NCBI GenBank assembly: GCA_024645145.1
Contig: JAHEGL010000397.1
Span: 1 to 5,837, forward strand
DNA from: Planktotalea sp.
Lineage (GTDB): Bacteria; Pseudomonadota; Alphaproteobacteria; Rhodobacterales; Rhodobacteraceae
Length of the DNA: 5,837 bases
Direction of reading: 5' to 3'
Position numbers and translations under genes: made by a program. This document shows, in pieces, positions 1 through 5,086 of the stretch; positions within the stretch are counted from its first letter, which is position 1; each line of letters starts with the position of its first letter. The notes beneath the pieces were generated by a model. The model saw only the letters and a list, made by a program, of their open reading frames with translations, was not told the DNA's origin and ran no database searches.

Positions 1-63
1 CCAACCGCTCACGGCAGCAAGACCGGCACGAACACGTTAAAGAGATCGCATGTAATAAACGCA

Positions 64-93
64 AAACGCCCTTGGAGCGATCCAAGGGCGTTT
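64..93 (-). terminator. Intrinsic terminator-like hairpin after rpmD
   Basis: A perfect inverted repeat: 64-76 pairs with 81-93, a 13-bp stem rich in GC in the middle, closed by a 4-nt loop (77-80; GCGA on the plus strand, TCGC on the minus strand). Read on the minus strand, the 3' arm ends GGGCGTTTT and is followed by GCGTTTATTA, a broken U-tract. The 5' arm begins with AAA, so the element could act in both directions, but the T-rich side favours the minus strand. It lies 47 nt beyond the rpmD stop codon, where an end to the ribosomal protein transcript would be expected. The hairpin is seen directly; the terminator role is inferred. Confidence 0.7.
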
Positions 94-110
94 GTCGCTG
101 AAACGGTAAG

Positions 111-128
111 GTGCGTGATATCACGCAC
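111..128. repeat. 18-bp perfect palindrome between rpmD and the terminator
   Basis: GTGCGTGATATCACGCAC is identical to its reverse complement over all 18 bases. It lies 12 nt past the rpmD stop codon and 17 nt before the terminator-like hairpin. As RNA it could fold into a 7-bp stem with an AUAU loop, giving tandem hairpins at the operon end. As DNA it has the symmetry of a dimeric regulator's operator. Nothing else here decides between the two. I recognise no specific regulator motif. Confidence 0.5.
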
Positions 129-140
129 ACTACGTCACCT

Positions 141-329
141 TCAGCCTTTTTCTTCGATGATCTCAACCATGTGAGAAATCTTGTTGACCATGCCGCGAAC
201 TGCTGGCGTGTCTTCAAGCTCACGTGTTTTGTGCATCTTGTTCAGGCCAAGACCGATAAGGGTCTGGCGCTGCTTTTCTGGGCGGCGGATCGGGGAACCG
301 ATCTGCTTAACTACGATTGTTTTAGCCAT
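141..329 (-). CDS. rpmD: 50S ribosomal protein L30
   Basis: Encodes L30 (62 aa), a small protein of the large subunit, made in the cytoplasm and assembled on 23S rRNA. The family core is clear: a first strand [10 protein letters not shown] (3-12), a basic turn [10 protein letters not shown] (13-22), the conserved [19 protein letters not shown] (24-42), and a C-terminal strand MVEIIEE (54-60). Length is close to the bacterial norm of about 60. The ATG at 329 is preceded by AAGGAG (344-339), 9 nt away, which overlaps the stop codon of rpsE; the gap between the genes is 13 nt. It is the last gene of the block in this window. A palindrome and a terminator-like hairpin follow, rather than rplO. 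No oddity in the protein itself. Confidence 0.97.
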   Translation of the reverse strand: MAKTIVVKQIGSPIRRPEKQRQTLIGLGLNKMHKTRELEDTPAVRGMVNKISHMVEIIEEKG

Positions 330-342
330 CTCTCAGATCTCC

Positions 343-909
343 TTACGCGTCAGCTGCTGCAGGAGCGGCCGCTGGTGCGTCGTCCTTTTTCAGAATGTCA
401 GCAACTTTCTTGCCACGGCGCTGTGCAACAGAGCGTGGGCTGCTTTCTTTCTTCAGACCGTCCATGGTGGCGCGGATCATGTTGTACGGGTTTTGCGAAC
501 CGATAGACTTCGCAACAACGTCCTGTACGCCAAGCATCTCAAATACCGCACGCATAGGTCCACCAGCAATAATACCAGTACCTTGTGGGGCTGTGCGCAT
601 GACAACTTTGCCTGCGCCGTGACGACCCTCGACATCGTGGTGCAATGTGCGGCCTTCACGCAGTGCAACGCGGATCATCTGACGCTTTGCTTGCTCAGTC
701 GCTTTGCGGATCGCCTCAGGAACTTCTTTCGCTTTACCTTTTCCGAAGCCTACGCGACCTTTTTGGTCACCTACGACGACGAGTGCGGCGAAGCCAAAGC
801 GTTTACCACCCTTAACGGTTTTGGAAACGCGGTTGATCGCAACCAAGCGATCGGCGAATTCCGGTGTTTCATCGCGGCGGTTGCCACGGCGGTTGTCACG
901 TTCTGCCAT
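343..909 (-). CDS. rpsE: 30S ribosomal protein S5
   Basis: Encodes S5 (188 aa), a small-subunit protein near the mRNA entry channel involved in decoding accuracy. Residues 17-80 form the double-stranded-RNA-binding-like N-terminal domain, including the TVKGGKRF loop (31-38), the region where spectinomycin-resistance changes occur in the family. The C-terminal domain includes [20 protein letters not shown] (95-114). An Ala/Pro-rich tail (178-188) extends it beyond the E. coli length of 167. The reading frame is open upstream to a TTG at 960, but I chose the ATG at 909. It starts the alphaproteobacterial S5 N-terminus [13 protein letters not shown] and has AAAGGA (924-919) 9 nt upstream, whereas the TTG has no properly spaced ribosome binding site. 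The 121-nt gap before it, towards rplR, is unusual for this operon and holds two hairpins. Confidence 0.96.
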   Translation of the reverse strand: MAERDNRRGNRRDETPEFADRLVAINRVSKTVKGGKRFGFAALVVVGDQKGRVGFGKGKAKEVPEAIRKATEQAKRQMIRVALREGRTLHHDVEGRHGAGKVVMRTAPQGTGIIAGGPMRAVFEMLGVQDVVAKSIGSQNPYNMIRATMDGLKKESSPRSVAQRRGKKVADILKKDDAPAAAPAAADA

Positions 910-927
910 GCGGAGCAGTCCTTTTAT

Positions 928-940
928 GAGTGGCGCACTC
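928..940 (-). other. Small hairpin just upstream of the rpsE ribosome binding site
   Basis: On the minus strand GAGTG (940-936) and CACTC (932-928) pair around a 3-nt CGC loop. The 3' arm ends 3 nt before the AAAGGA ribosome binding site of rpsE. The pairing is seen directly. A 5-bp stem can occur by chance, so a role in rpsE translation is only a possibility. Confidence 0.3.
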
Positions 941-993
941 GGCACCTTAATTTCTGTCAACTCCAGTGAGCGTATGCCCCTGAGTCATCGGAA

Positions 994-1019
994 AGGCGCG
1001 CCACAATCGCGACGCGCCT
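994..1019 (-). other. Intercistronic hairpin between rplR and rpsE
   Basis: The arms 994-1000 (AGGCGCG) and 1013-1019 (CGCGCCT) are exact reverse complements, giving a 7-bp, nearly all-GC stem with a 12-nt loop. On the minus strand the 3' arm ends in CUUUCC, a very short U-run. The stem starts 11 nt after the rplR stop codon. It could act as a weak attenuator, an RNase processing site or a 3'-end stabiliser. The pairing is seen; the function is inferred and undecided. Confidence 0.45.
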
Positions 1020-1030
1020 ATCTCGGGTTC

Positions 1031-1390
1031 TTAGATCTTCAAGCCACCTTCACGTGCAGCCTCGGCAACTGCCTTGACCTTACCGTGAAAGAGGAAACCG
1101 CCACGGTCGAAGTAAACTTCTTCCACGCCAGCCTTCTTTGCGCGCTCTGCAATCGCTGCACCAACTTTCGTTGCTGCTTCGACGTTGTTCTTGCCGACAA
1201 CACCCAATGTCTTCTCCAAGGAAGAAGCAGACGCGAGTGTTACGCCATTCACATCATCAATCACTTGAGCGCTGATGTTTTTGTTGCTGCGGTGAACGGA
1301 GAGACGCATGCGTCCCGCGTTCGAGCGGCGTAGTTTGTTCCGGACGCGCAGACGGCGCTTCAGAAACAGAGTTCTTTTGCTATTTGCCAT
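1031..1390 (-). CDS. rplR: 50S ribosomal protein L18
   Basis: Encodes L18 (119 aa), which binds 5S rRNA and, with L5, builds the central protuberance of the large subunit. The very basic N-terminus ([18 protein letters not shown], 5-22) is the flexible RNA-binding tail. The conserved C-terminus [20 protein letters not shown] (94-113) followed by EGGLKI matches the family signature block, and the length is normal (E. coli 117). The ATG at 1390 is 8 nt from AAGGA (1403-1399), which overlaps the TAA stop of rplF; the gap is 11 nt. Translation is probably coupled to rplF. It is followed by a long, structured 121-nt gap before rpsE, so the ratio of L18 to S5 may be adjusted there (inference). Confidence 0.97.
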   Translation of the reverse strand: MANSKRTLFLKRRLRVRNKLRRSNAGRMRLSVHRSNKNISAQVIDDVNGVTLASASSLEKTLGVVGKNNVEAATKVGAAIAERAKKAGVEEVYFDRGGFLFHGKVKAVAEAAREGGLKI

Positions 1391-1401
1391 TTGACTGGTC
1401 C

Positions 1402-1935
1402 TTACTTCTTCTTGCCTTCCTTACGGAAGATAAACTCGCCTTTGTAACGAATGCCTTTGCCTTTGTAGGGCTCGGGCTTGCGCCATGCACGAATGTCAGC
1501 GGCCACTTGGCCAACCTGCTGTTCGTCATTGCCTTCGATTATGATTTCGGTCGGCTTCGGGACAGTCACAGTGATGCCCTCAGGGATTGCGAAATCGACG
1601 TCGTGAGACAGGCCGAGGTTGAGTTTGACAACGTTTCCAGCAAGCTGGGCACGATAACCAACGCCGTGGATCTCAAGCTCTTTCTTGGCACCGGTGTTCA
1701 CACCAGTCACAAGATTTGCGATGCGAGTGCGGGACATGCCCCACTGCTGACGCGCGCGCTTGGAATTGCCACGAGGTGTGACTTTAACGGTGTTTTCCTC
1801 AAGTGTGAGTGTAACATCGTCTGTTGCGGTGAAGCTACGTGCCCCCTTAGGGCCTTTTACTTCAACAGTCTGACCGGAAATAGATGCTGTTACACCTGAT
1901 GGCAGATCGACTGGTTTTTTACCAATTCGAGACAT
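1402..1935 (-). CDS. rplF: 50S ribosomal protein L6
   Basis: Encodes L6 (177 aa, same length as E. coli), a two-domain protein that binds 23S rRNA helix 97 and sits near the factor-binding site. It begins [15 protein letters not shown], the usual L6 start. Residues 154-162, PEPYKGKGI, match the L6 family signature. The C-terminus is a lysine-rich tail (GKKK). Two tandem similar folds of about 80 residues each are expected from the family. The ATG at 1935 is 6 nt from AAGGA (1946-1942), which overlaps the rpsH stop; the gap is 9 nt. No irregularities. Confidence 0.98.
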   Translation of the reverse strand: MSRIGKKPVDLPSGVTASISGQTVEVKGPKGARSFTATDDVTLTLEENTVKVTPRGNSKRARQQWGMSRTRIANLVTGVNTGAKKELEIHGVGYRAQLAGNVVKLNLGLSHDVDFAIPEGITVTVPKPTEIIIEGNDEQQVGQVAADIRAWRKPEPYKGKGIRYKGEFIFRKEGKKK

Positions 1936-1944
1936 ACGCTTTCC

Positions 1945-2337
1945 TTAGAAGACTGTGCAAAGCACTTCGCCGCCAACATGGGCAGAGCGTGCAGATGCAT
2001 CCGACATCACACCTTTGGAGGTGGAGACAATCGACACACCCAAGCCCTGACGGACTGTTGGGATGTCATCAGCGCCCATGTATACGCGACGACCAGGCTT
2101 AGAAACCCGCTTCAATTCGCGAATGACAGGGATGCCATCGTAGTACTTCAGGCTGATTTCGAGAGCCGGGTGGCCATCAGAACCAGTCAATGCTTCGTAG
2201 CCACGGATGTAGCCTTCGTCTGCGAGGACATCGAGAACCCAAGCACGCAGCTTGGAAGCAGGTGTCATCACAGTAGACTTGCCACGCATTTGTGCGTTGC
2301 GGATCCGTGTGAGCATGTCGGCGATAGGATCATTCAT
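1945..2337 (-). CDS. rpsH: 30S ribosomal protein S8
   Basis: Encodes S8 (130 aa), a primary 16S rRNA-binding protein (helix 21 region) needed early in 30S assembly. The N-terminus [15 protein letters not shown] (2-16) and the signature [18 protein letters not shown] (100-117) are diagnostic, and GGEVLCTVF (122-130) is the usual end. In E. coli S8 is the autogenous repressor of the spc operon, acting on mRNA at the rplX/rplE junction. Whether that holds here cannot be read directly. The start ATG at 2337 has AAGGAG (2350-2345) 7 nt upstream, fused to the rpsN stop codon as TAAGGAG; the gap is 11 nt. Confidence 0.98.
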   Translation of the reverse strand: MNDPIADMLTRIRNAQMRGKSTVMTPASKLRAWVLDVLADEGYIRGYEALTGSDGHPALEISLKYYDGIPVIRELKRVSKPGRRVYMGADDIPTVRQGLGVSIVSTSKGVMSDASARSAHVGGEVLCTVF

Positions 2338-2348
2338 ATCTTATCTCC

Positions 2349-2654
2349 TTACCAGCTCGACTTCACGAAGCCCGGCAACTGACCATGGGAGGCCAGGTCA
2401 CGCAGGGCAATACGAGAAACCTTGAGTTTACGATAATACGCGTGTGGACGACCTGTCAGCTGGCAACGGTTGTGCAAGCGTGTGGCCGAGCTGTTGCGCG
2501 GTAGTTTTGCAAGCTTCAGGCGAGCTGTAAAACGCTCTTCCATGGACTTGCTTTCGTCATTCGCGATCTCTTTCAGCGCGGCACGCTTAGCAGCATATTT
2601 TGCTACAAGCGCTTCACGCTTCTTTTCGCGTTCGATCATTGCTTTTTTAGCCAT
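2349..2654 (-). CDS. rpsN: 30S ribosomal protein S14 (zinc-independent type)
   Basis: Encodes S14 (101 aa), a 30S head protein near the A/P decoding sites. It is the long form without zinc: only one cysteine remains (C64, in NRCQLTGRP, 62-70) and there is no CxxC pair. Length equals that of the E. coli protein. The conserved ending LPGFVKSSW (93-101) is present. The ATG at 2654 has GGGAG (2667-2663) 8 nt upstream. It lies 17 nt after rplE and 11 nt before rpsH, consistent with co-transcription. Carrying the zinc-free paralogue inside the operon is normal for this class. Confidence 0.97.
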   Translation of the reverse strand: MAKKAMIEREKKREALVAKYAAKRAALKEIANDESKSMEERFTARLKLAKLPRNSSATRLHNRCQLTGRPHAYYRKLKVSRIALRDLASHGQLPGFVKSSW

Positions 2655-2671
2655 AACTCTCTCTCCCGCGC

Positions 2672-3235
2672 TTAGCTGTTGAACGGCATGTTGAAGTGCT
2701 TCAACAATGCTTTCGCTTCAGCGTCGGTTCCGGAAGTTGTGGTGATGATGATATCCATCCCCCAAACTTCGTCCACTTTGTCATATTCGATCTCTGGGAA
2801 TACGATATGCTCTTTCATGCCCATGGCGTAGTTGCCACGGCCGTCAAAGCTTTTCCCGGAGACACCACGGAAGTCACGAATACGTGGCATCGCGATGGTG
2901 ATCAGACGGTCGAGGAATTCATACATACGATCGCCGCGCAGGGTCACTTTCGTACCCAGTGGCATTTCTTCACGTACGCGGAAACCCGCGATGGACTTCT
3001 TCGCTTTGGTTACAACAGCTTTCTGGCCGGCAATCGCTGTCAGATCTTCCTGAGCAGATTTGGCTTTCTTGCTGTCACGAACGGCTTCTGCGCCACATCC
3101 GATGTTCAGAACGATTTTTTCCAAACGCGGGATCTGCATGTCGTTCTTGTAACCGAACTCTTCCTTCATCGCTGCGCGGATCTTGTCCTTGTACTCAGCT
3201 TTGAGGCGGGGTGTGTAATTTGCTGTATCAAGCAT
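2672..3235 (-). CDS. rplE: 50S ribosomal protein L5
   Basis: Encodes L5 (187 aa; E. coli 179), which binds 5S rRNA and contacts P-site tRNA through a loop in the central protuberance. The segment [16 protein letters not shown] (33-48) and the L5 signature [17 protein letters not shown] (65-81) are clear, followed by the conserved [13 protein letters not shown]. The start ATG at 3235 lies inside the end of rplX: the two genes share 8 nt (ATGCTTGA). GGGAG (3249-3245), 9 nt upstream, sits within the rplX coding sequence, so translation of L5 is probably coupled to L24. In E. coli the corresponding junction is the S8 repressor target; I could not identify an S8-like site here by eye. Confidence 0.98.
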   Translation of the reverse strand: MLDTANYTPRLKAEYKDKIRAAMKEEFGYKNDMQIPRLEKIVLNIGCGAEAVRDSKKAKSAQEDLTAIAGQKAVVTKAKKSIAGFRVREEMPLGTKVTLRGDRMYEFLDRLITIAMPRIRDFRGVSGKSFDGRGNYAMGMKEHIVFPEIEYDKVDEVWGMDIIITTTSGTDAEAKALLKHFNMPFNS

Positions 3236-3539
3236 CGATCACGTCTCCCGTGGTTTTTGCGAAGCGCACTTTCTTGTCACCTTCCATGCGGAAGCCAACA
3301 CGAGTTGCTTTGCCGTTTGCATCGAGAAGAGCCAGGTTGCTCAGCTGGATTGGCATCGCTTTCGGGATGCGTCCACCTTGAGACGTTTGGCTCTGGCGTG
3401 TTGCGCGGATGGCGATGTTGATGCCGTCTACGATTGCTTTGCCGGACTTCGGATCAACAGAGCTGATTGTGCCCTCTTTACCCTTGTCTTTGCCCGCAAG
3501 CACAACGACCTTGTCGCCTTTTTTCAACTTAGCAGCCAT
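3228..3539 (-). CDS. rplX: 50S ribosomal protein L24
   Basis: Encodes L24 (103 aa), an assembly-initiating 23S rRNA-binding protein near the exit-tunnel mouth. The KOW motif is plain near the N-terminus: [20 protein letters not shown] (6-25). [19 protein letters not shown] is the expected central block, and the C-terminus keeps [19 protein letters not shown]. The start ATG at 3539 lies one base after the rplN TGA (TGATATG), and a strong GGAGG (3553-3549), 9 nt upstream, lies inside rplN. The 3' end overlaps rplE by 8 nt. The L14-L24-L5 trio is thus tightly coupled. Confidence 0.98.
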   Translation of the reverse strand: MAAKLKKGDKVVVLAGKDKGKEGTISSVDPKSGKAIVDGINIAIRATRQSQTSQGGRIPKAMPIQLSNLALLDANGKATRVGFRMEGDKKVRFAKTTGDVIDA

Positions 3540-3540
3540 A

Positions 3541-3909
3541 TCACAGCACCTCCGGCGCGAGCGAGATGATTTTCATGAAGTTCTTTGCACGCAATTCGCG
3601 AACAACCGGTCCAAAGATACGTGTACCTACTGGCTCATTGTTGTTGTTCAGAATTACCGCGGCATTGCGATCAAAACGGATCACAGTACCATCTTCACGG
3701 AATACTTCTTTGGCGGTGCGTACGACGACGGCTTTACGCACGTCACCTTTCTTTACGCGACCGCGCGGGATGGCTTCCTTAACAGATACGACGATAATGT
3801 CTCCAACGGAGGCATAACGACGTTTGGAACCACCCAGAACCTTGATGCACTGAACACGGCGAGCGCCGCTGTTGTCAGCTACATCCAGATTTGTTTGCAT
3901 CTGGATCAT
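3541..3909 (-). CDS. rplN: 50S ribosomal protein L14
   Basis: Encodes L14 (122 aa, the usual bacterial length), which sits at the subunit interface, contacts 16S rRNA in bridge B5/B8 and is near the binding site of the silencing factor Rsf[18 protein letters not shown] at the start is typical, and the L14 signature spans 60-86 ([10 protein letters not shown], then [14 protein letters not shown]). The ATG at 3909 has GGAG (3920-3917) 7 nt upstream. An 82-nt gap separates it from rpsQ. That gap marks the classical S10/spc boundary, where E. coli has a separate spc promoter; I found no convincing -35/-10 pair in it here. Confidence 0.98.
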   Translation of the reverse strand: MIQMQTNLDVADNSGARRVQCIKVLGGSKRRYASVGDIIVVSVKEAIPRGRVKKGDVRKAVVVRTAKEVFREDGTVIRFDRNAAVILNNNNEPVGTRIFGPVVRELRAKNFMKIISLAPEVL

Positions 3910-3980
3910 TTGGTTTCTCCGGACCTATGGGGCAGCGATGCGCGCTGAAATCCCCAGGGTTTCACTTCCTAAGAAGCGCC

Positions 3981-4001
3981 GGAAGCTTGATTTAAGCTTC
4001 C
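3981..4001 (-). other. Hairpin enclosing the rpsQ stop codon
   Basis: The arms 3981-3988 and 3994-4001 (minus strand GGAAGCTT / AAGCTTCC) pair over 8 bp with the 5-nt loop AAATC. The rpsQ TAA (3994-3992) straddles the end of the 5' arm and the loop, so the stem would form only after ribosomes release. No U-run follows, so it is not a standard terminator. It could protect an upstream 3' end or mark a processing point at the S10/spc boundary. The pairing is seen; the role is inferred. Confidence 0.45.
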
Positions 4002-4222
4002 AACACTTCCCAGCGCTTTGTCTTCGAGCGAGGTGCGCATTCGATAATCCGAACTTTGTCACCAACCTTGAAGGCATTCTGTTCATCGTGCGCCCGATAC
4101 TTTTTGGACTTACGAATGGTTTTCTTAAGAACCGGGTGCGTAAAGCGACGCTCTACGGATACGGTAATTGTTTGTGCGTTTGCGTCAGAAGTTACGACGC
4201 CATTAAGAATACGCTTAGGCAT
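3992..4222 (-). CDS. rpsQ: 30S ribosomal protein S17
   Basis: Encodes S17 (76 aa), an OB-fold primary binder of the 16S rRNA 5' domain. [19 protein letters not shown] opens the OB strand pattern. [20 protein letters not shown] (25-44) is the conserved basic loop, with AHDE following. [18 protein letters not shown] (54-71) matches the family signature region. E. coli S17 is slightly longer (84 aa) owing to its termini. The ATG at 4222 is 9 nt from AAGGA (4236-4232), fused to the rpmC stop (TAAGGA); the gap is 12 nt. It is followed by an 82-nt gap with a hairpin over its stop codon. Confidence 0.97.
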   Translation of the reverse strand: MPKRILNGVVTSDANAQTITVSVERRFTHPVLKKTIRKSKKYRAHDEQNAFKVGDKVRIIECAPRSKTKRWEVLEA

Positions 4223-4234
4223 ATCGAGACTTCC

Positions 4235-4438
4235 TTATTCTGCAGCAGCCGCAGCTGCCTTTTCGTTTAGAATTGTGTTCACACGAGCAACGTCACGCTT
4301 GACGCCGCGCATACGCGCTGTGGACTCGAGTGCGCCTGTGGCTTGCTGAAAACGCAAGTTGAAGGCTTCTTTCTTGAGATTAGCCAGCTCTTCACGGAGC
4401 TGATCGGGCGTTTGATCCCGCAGTTGGTTGGCGTTCAT
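4235..4438 (-). CDS. rpmC: 50S ribosomal protein L29
   Basis: Encodes L29 (67 aa), a helical-hairpin protein at the peptide-exit side of the large subunit, near the docking site of trigger factor and [23 protein letters not shown] (14-33) and the signature [14 protein letters not shown] (44-57) define it; the tail is a run of alanines (61-66). The ATG at 4438 has AAGGA (4450-4446) 7 nt upstream. In the standard order rplP ends just before rpmC. Here rpmC is instead preceded by an intergenic region and a divergent gene, making it the first gene of this transcript, behind a candidate promoter about 80-100 nt upstream. Confidence 0.97.
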   Translation of the reverse strand: MNANQLRDQTPDQLREELANLKKEAFNLRFQQATGALESTARMRGVKRDVARVNTILNEKAAAAAAE

Positions 4439-4684
4439 AGCCTATTCCTTTTTCAACATCACGAGGTTGCCGCTAAAGCGTGACAAACGAATCCCGTGGA
4501 GGTCACTAGAGAGGGCCGTATAGGAGGGTTGGCCCAGCGTGGCAAGCCTTGTTTGGAAACGCCCTCAAACTACATAAAATCGGCCCGAACAATACACCAC
4601 GCCCGTCCGCTATTGCTCGATTCAGATTACAAACCACAATCATACGATGCAGGTTCAGTGCATATTGCAGTCAAAGGGTTGATT
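4439..4684. other. Divergent intergenic region between rpmC and the RTX-like locus
   Basis: This 246-bp stretch has no supportable gene. It holds the rpmC leader (about 70 nt after the likely transcription start) and the candidate minus-strand promoter. Plus-strand signals for the RTX-like locus are weak: TTGTTT (4549-4554) with CATAAA (4573-4578) at 18-nt spacing, back to back with the minus promoter, or TTGCTC (4613-4618) with CACAAT (4635-4640). An AAAGGG (4673-4678) lies 6 nt before the ATG at 4685. Neither plus-strand promoter is certain. Confidence 0.5.
4517..4545 (-). promoter_or_regulatory. Candidate promoter for the rpmC-rpmD transcript
   Basis: On the minus strand, TTGCCA (4545-4540) matches the sigma-70-type -35 TTGACA in five of six bases. 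After exactly 17 nt comes TATACG (4522-4517), four of six against TATAAT. The last -10 base is not T. Loss of that T (position -7) is known to be common in Rhodobacter-type promoters, many of which depend on CarD. A GC-rich discriminator (GCCCTC) follows, as expected of growth-rate-controlled ribosomal promoters. Transcription would start near 4507-4511, giving a leader of about 70 nt before rpmC. The hexamers and spacing are seen; use as a promoter is inferred. Confidence 0.5.
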
Positions 4685-4783
4685 ATGTGGCTTATTTTGC
4701 TTTTGTCCGGTTTGTTGATTGGCACTGTTGTAAGCATGACCGATCCTGCCACCGAAATAGATGGTGACGCGGTTTCGAACTAA
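4685..4783 (+). CDS. N-terminal membrane-anchor fragment of the broken RTX-like gene
   Basis: A 32-residue reading piece: the hydrophobic stretch MWLILLLSGLLIGTVVS (1-17) is followed by an acidic segment MTDPATEIDGDAVSN and a TAA stop. I chose the ATG at 4685 because AAAGGG lies 6 nt upstream and the hydrophobic segment starts there; the frame is open further upstream but without family-like sequence. After the stop the same frame stays open and reads into acidic sequence and an RTX motif, so this is best seen as the front end of one ancestral protein. A free-standing small membrane peptide is possible but unsupported. Confidence 0.35.
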   Translation: MWLILLLSGLLIGTVVSMTDPATEIDGDAVSN

Positions 4784-5086
4784 GGCAATCATCCGGAAGA
4801 AGCTCAAAACGACCCATTGGGCACAATGCCCATTCCGCTAGCAGCTGATGAGCAGGTCGATCCAAGTGTGACAGAGACTATGGACTTCACTTCGAAAGAT
4901 ACTGAATCCACTCAATCCGCAAAGGCCGTTGAAGACAGAAGCAACGGCCAAGAGTTGTTTTTCAATGGCGATACCACGATTTTAGGTACAGAAGGCGACG
5001 ACACTATTTCGCCCGATCCAGATGGCCTGAATGGCCAAGGCGCCGGTCTCGTGCTGCTGGGTTCAGGCGACGACATCGCGCAGTGA
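4784..5086 (+). CDS. Middle fragment of the broken RTX-like gene
   Basis: This frame is continuous with the anchor piece across the TAA at 4781. It encodes an acidic, Thr/Ser-rich linker, then the first two RTX-like motifs (GTEGDDTI and GSGDDIAQ), and ends at TGA 5084-5086. Possible restarts are TTG 4817 and ATG 4826; neither has a Shine-Dalgarno sequence at a usable distance, so independent translation is doubtful. It is most simply the second part of the ancestral gene. Confidence 0.35.
   Translation, partial: GNHPEEAQNDPLGTMPIPLAADEQVDPSVTETMDFTSKDTESTQSAKAVEDRSNGQELFFNGDTTILGTEGDDTISPDPDGLNGQGAGLVLLGSGDDIAQ

Noticed and set aside
2..40. Possible 3' end of a convergent plus-strand gene (stop TAA at 38-40)
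   Set aside because: Only twelve codons are visible, two other frames are also open, and there is no recognisable protein sequence. The first 63 bases hold nothing I can assign.
907..960. Upstream TTG start for rpsE, adding 17 residues
   Set aside because: The extension is unlike S5 N-termini and lacks a properly spaced ribosome binding site, while the ATG at 909 has both family match and AAAGGA at 9 nt.
955..960. Perfect TTGACA on the minus strand in the rplR-rpsE gap, as an internal promoter
   Set aside because: No -10-like hexamer lies 16-18 nt downstream; the nearest A/T-rich stretch (CATAAA) is 26 nt away.
181..969. Long plus-strand open frame (262 codons) opposite rpmD and rpsE
   Set aside because: It lies antisense to two unmistakable ribosomal genes, is rich in Cys, Arg and Phe in an unnatural pattern, and shows no family features; it is a shadow of their codon bias.
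2696..3421. Plus-strand open frame of 241 codons opposite rplE and rplX
   Set aside because: Antisense shadow of conserved genes with no recognisable domain or ribosome binding site.
4496..4684. Extension of the RTX-like N-terminus to an ATG at 4496
   Set aside because: The added 63 residues have no family-like character, would run through the divergent promoter region, and would bury the hydrophobic anchor that begins naturally at the ATG at 4685.
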